From: an uncultured Caulobacteraceae bacterium
GTDB lineage: Bacteria > Pseudomonadota > Alphaproteobacteria > Caulobacterales > Caulobacteraceae
DNA length: 36,910 nucleotides
Direction of reading: 5' to 3'
NCBI GenBank assembly: GCA_903929535.1
Contig: CAIYVC010000039.1
Span: forward strand, 1-36,910
Position 1 is the first letter of the stretch. Each line of letters opens with the position of its first letter. Under the pieces are notes generated by a model that was not told the DNA's origin, did no database searches, and saw nothing but the letters and a program-made list of their open reading frames with translations. Positions 34,794-36,910 of this stretch are shown here, piece by piece. Both the position numbers and the translations under genes were made by a program.

Positions 34794-35128
34794 GCGGCCA
34801 ACTGACCACCCATGTGCTGGATATCATCCTGGGCCACGGCGCCGGCGGCCTGAGCGTGACCGTGCATCGGCTGGAGCCGACCCTTGAGCCCCTGGGCGAA
34901 GTCGAGCTGGACGCGGGCGGACGCGCCGTGCTGGTCGCCGCCGATCGCTTCCACCCGGGCGTCTATGAACTGGTCTTCAAGGTCGGCGACTATCACCGCG
35001 CCAAGGGCGTGATCGGCGGCTTCCTGGATGAAGTGCCGGTGCGGTTCGGGGTGGCGGATTCCAGCCATCACTGCCATGTACCGCTGCTGATCAGCCTCTA
35101 CGGCTATTCCACCTATCGCGGCGGGTAA
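34790..35128 (+). CDS. 5-hydroxyisourate hydrolase / transthyretin-like protein
   Basis: 112 residues, a normal length for HIU hydrolase. The N-terminal LTTHVLD (H8), R45 (DAGGRAVL), the late HCHVPLLISLYGYSTYR with H96, and the terminal tetrapeptide are in register with the family. The signature YRGS ends as YRGG here. HIU hydrolase converts 5-hydroxyisourate, the product of urate hydroxylase, to OHCU. The convergent gene at 36139 is a urate hydroxylase, which supports the role. It is coupled to the upstream exported protein by ATGA and followed 6 bases later by a carrier gene. No signal peptide, so cytoplasmic. Confidence 0.87.
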   Translation: MSGQLTTHVLDIILGHGAGGLSVTVHRLEPTLEPLGEVELDAGGRAVLVAADRFHPGVYELVFKVGDYHRAKGVIGGFLDEVPVRFGVADSSHHCHVPLLISLYGYSTYRGG

Positions 35129-35134
35129 GGTCTT

Positions 35135-36142
35135 ATGCGTTTCAAACTGCCGGCCAGCATCGACTCCTTCTTGCTGCTGCTGATCGGCACCGTGGCCACC
35201 GCCAGCGTCCTGCCCTGCCGCGGCGAGGGCGCCGTGATCTTCGGCTGGATCACCAACGCCGCCATCACCCTGCTGTTCTTCCTGCACGGGGCGAAGCTGT
35301 CGCGCGAAGCCATCATGGCCGGCATCGGCCACTGGCGGCTGCACCTGCTGGTGACCGTCTCGACCTTCGTCATGTTCCCGATCCTGGGCGTGCTGATGAG
35401 CATGGCGGGACGCGGCTGGTTGGACCCCAACATGTCCGCCGGCCTGATCTTCCTGTGCCTTCTGCCCTCCACCGTGCAGTCCTCGATCGCCTTCACCTCC
35501 ATCGGCGGCGGCAACGTCCCGGCGGCGGTGTGCAGCGCCTCGGCCTCCAACATGGCGGGCATCTTCATAACCCCCATCCTGGTCGGCCTGTTGATGGGCG
35601 CGCGGGCGGCGGGGGGCGGAGTCAACCTTCACTCCATCCTGTCCATCGCGCTGCAGCTGCTGGCCCCCTTCCTGGCCGGCCACCTGTCGCGACCCCTGAC
35701 CATCGGCTTCATCACCCGCTACAAGACCATCGTCAGCAAGGTAGACCGGGGCTCCATTCTGCTGGTGGTCTACACCGCCTTCAGCGCGGCTGTGGTCGAG
35801 GGTCTGTGGAAGCGCCTGTCGGCGGGCGACATTGCCCTCGTTTTGGTGCTGGACGCAGTCCTGCTGGCCGCCGCTCTCGTCATCACCACCTGGGCCGCCC
35901 GGGCGCTGGGCTTCTCCAAGGCGGACGAAATCGCCATCGTCTTCTGCGGCTCCAAAAAGAGCCTGGCCTCCGGCGTGCCCATGGCTGGAGTGCTGTTCCC
36001 CGCCGCCGCCGTCGGGCCGATCATCGTGCCCCTGATGCTGTTCCACCAGATCCAGTTGATGGTCTGCGCGGTCATGGCCCGGCGCTACGCGGCCCAGATG
36101 TCGGAGATCAAGGCGGCCGCGCCTGATCCTGCGGTCGCTTAA
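35135..36142 (+). CDS. Bile acid:sodium symporter (SBF)-like carrier, YfeH-type
   Basis: 335 residues with about ten hydrophobic helices. Family features are LLFFLHGAKLSREAIMAGIG, LIFLCLLPSTVQSSIAFTSI, VCSASASNMAGIFITPILVG and VFCGSKKSLASGVPMAGVLF, the SBF-like/YfeH pattern of crossover helices. It is an inner-membrane secondary carrier of unknown cargo. The position, 6 bases after the HIU hydrolase gene in one operon, suggests urate, allantoin or a related compound, but this is inference. The stop overlaps that of the convergent urate hydroxylase gene (TTAA, 36139-36142). Confidence 0.9.
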   Translation: MRFKLPASIDSFLLLLIGTVATASVLPCRGEGAVIFGWITNAAITLLFFLHGAKLSREAIMAGIGHWRLHLLVTVSTFVMFPILGVLMSMAGRGWLDPNMSAGLIFLCLLPSTVQSSIAFTSIGGGNVPAAVCSASASNMAGIFITPILVGLLMGARAAGGGVNLHSILSIALQLLAPFLAGHLSRPLTIGFITRYKTIVSKVDRGSILLVVYTAFSAAVVEGLWKRLSAGDIALVLVLDAVLLAAALVITTWAARALGFSKADEIAIVFCGSKKSLASGVPMAGVLFPAAAVGPIIVPLMLFHQIQLMVCAVMARRYAAQMSEIKAAAPDPAVA

Positions 36143-36910
36143 GGGACCTTCGCCCCGCCCTTGATCCAGGCCCCCAGCTGCGCCCGCTCGGCGTCGGTGA
36201 TGTGGGTCTCGTTGCCCAGCGGCATGGTGTGGGCGGCGACCGCCATCTGATAGATGCGCGGCGCGTGCTTCTGGATATCGGCCGCGGTGTCGAACACCGC
36301 GTTGTTGGGCGGGGCGGTGAAGCCCTTATGCGTCGGATGGGCGCTATGCCACATGACGCAGTGGGTATCGACCAGGGCCTGGACCGTGGCGAAAGGCGGC
36401 GCGGGACCAAGCGCCAGCTTGGGATGCACCTCGGTCGCGACCACCGACGCGCCAAAACCCAGCAGAGCGCCGTAGAACAGGAAGTCGTGCCGCACGACGC
36501 CGGAATGCAGCACATTGAAAAAGTGGCGGATCGAGACCCCCGCCAGCGAAAGCATGGCCAGCAGCAGCCAGCTCAGCGGATGCCCGCTGACGATCGGATA
36601 GTGGTTGCTGATCATGATGAACACGATCGGCAGGGTCATGTAGTTGTTGTGCACCGAGCGGATCTTGCCGGTGGCGCCCAGCTTGGGGTTGATCGGCCGC
36701 CCCTCCAGCATGGCCGCGACGATCTTGCGCTGGTTGGGGATGATCACCAGCAGCACATTGGCCGCCATCACCGTACCGATGATGGCTCCCACATGGATGA
36801 AGGCCCCGCGGTCGCTGAAGATGTGGGTCAGGGCGTAGGCCGCTCCCACCAGGACCAGATACCAGATCACCGCGAACAGGCGCGGGCGCCGCGCCAGGGG
36901 CGAGCGGCAC
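36139..36910 (-). CDS. puuD: PuuD-type urate hydroxylase with C-terminal cytochrome c domain, N-terminus beyond the window
   Basis: The C-terminal 256 codons are visible; the frame stays open to base 36910, so the start lies outside (a GTG at 36868-36870 is in frame but is probably internal). The membrane part has several helices and the conserved RSVHNNYMTLPIVFIMISNH segment of the urate oxidase N domain (DUF989). The C-terminal cytochrome c domain contains HCVMWHSAHPTH, where the family has CxxCH, and AAHTMPLGNE with the likely axial Met. PuuD oxidises urate to 5-hydroxyisourate and passes electrons to its haem. The second haem cysteine is replaced by Trp (codon TGG). Confidence 0.88.
   Translation of the reverse strand, partial: CRSPLARRPRLFAVIWYLVLVGAAYALTHIFSDRGAFIHVGAIIGTVMAANVLLVIIPNQRKIVAAMLEGRPINPKLGATGKIRSVHNNYMTLPIVFIMISNHYPIVSGHPLSWLLLAMLSLAGVSIRHFFNVLHSGVVRHDFLFYGALLGFGASVVATEVHPKLALGPAPPFATVQALVDTHCVMWHSAHPTHKGFTAPPNNAVFDTAADIQKHAPRIYQMAVAAHTMPLGNETHITDAERAQLGAWIKGGAKVP

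Overview
The window looks like an ordinary chromosomal stretch of a GC-rich alphaproteobacterium, most likely a member of the Caulobacteraceae (Caulobacter/Phenylobacterium-like). This rests on codon usage, the style of the exported proteins, and the gene set (CsbD-like and DUF6481-like small proteins, a cytochrome-fused urate hydroxylase, a sphingomonad-type lig pathway). The genus is an inference; no rRNA or other phylogenetic marker is present. I see no tRNA, rRNA, CRISPR array, insertion sequence or prophage.

Layout. 0-0.8 kb: end of a glutathione-dependent formaldehyde dehydrogenase gene followed by gfa, closed by a strong intrinsic terminator. 0.9-6.8 kb: a GlcG/HbpS-like exported protein, an unknown membrane-anchored protein, an exported metallo-beta-lactamase-fold hydrolase, an FAD aromatic hydroxylase, a nitronate monooxygenase-like enzyme and a YncE-like beta-propeller. 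6.9-12.7 kb: a complete three-gene RND efflux operon on the minus strand (MFP, RND pump, NodT-type outer-membrane lipoprotein) without a local regulator. 13-17 kb: exported alpha/beta hydrolase, a small DUF551-like protein, an exported COG4798-like methyltransferase, DUF1993 and an Fsr-type MFS pump. 17-19 kb: alpha/beta hydrolase, NTF2-like protein and a GntR/FCD regulator in one operon. 19-21.4 kb: divergent peptidoglycan enzymes (YkuD L,D-transpeptidase; LAS/VanY carboxypeptidase). 21.3-23.7 kb: WYL regulator and small proteins.

25.2-32.7 kb is the clearest functional unit: a protocatechuate 4,5-cleavage (lig) regulon. dctA2-ligJ run leftward; ligI-ligA-ligB-ligC-(aldo/keto reductase)-ligK run rightward from a shared divergent region. 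Together they convert protocatechuate through CHMS and PDC to 4-oxalomesaconate, then CHA, then pyruvate plus oxaloacetate. The isomerase LigU is not in the window, and an aldo/keto reductase not known from the classical pathway is translationally coupled to ligK. Two DctA-family carriers bracket ligJ, and a perfect TTGTATACAA palindrome lies between ligI and ligA. A beta-barrel protein and a ModA-like binding protein lacking a signal peptide follow.

34.4-36.9 kb appears to be a urate module: a short exported protein, a 5-hydroxyisourate hydrolase-like protein and an SBF-like carrier in one operon behind a perfect TTGTCCGGACAA palindrome, converging on a partial PuuD-type urate hydroxylase. 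Both urate enzymes depart from their family signatures (YRGG instead of YRGS; CxxWH instead of CxxCH). This is the oddest feature I can see directly in the window.
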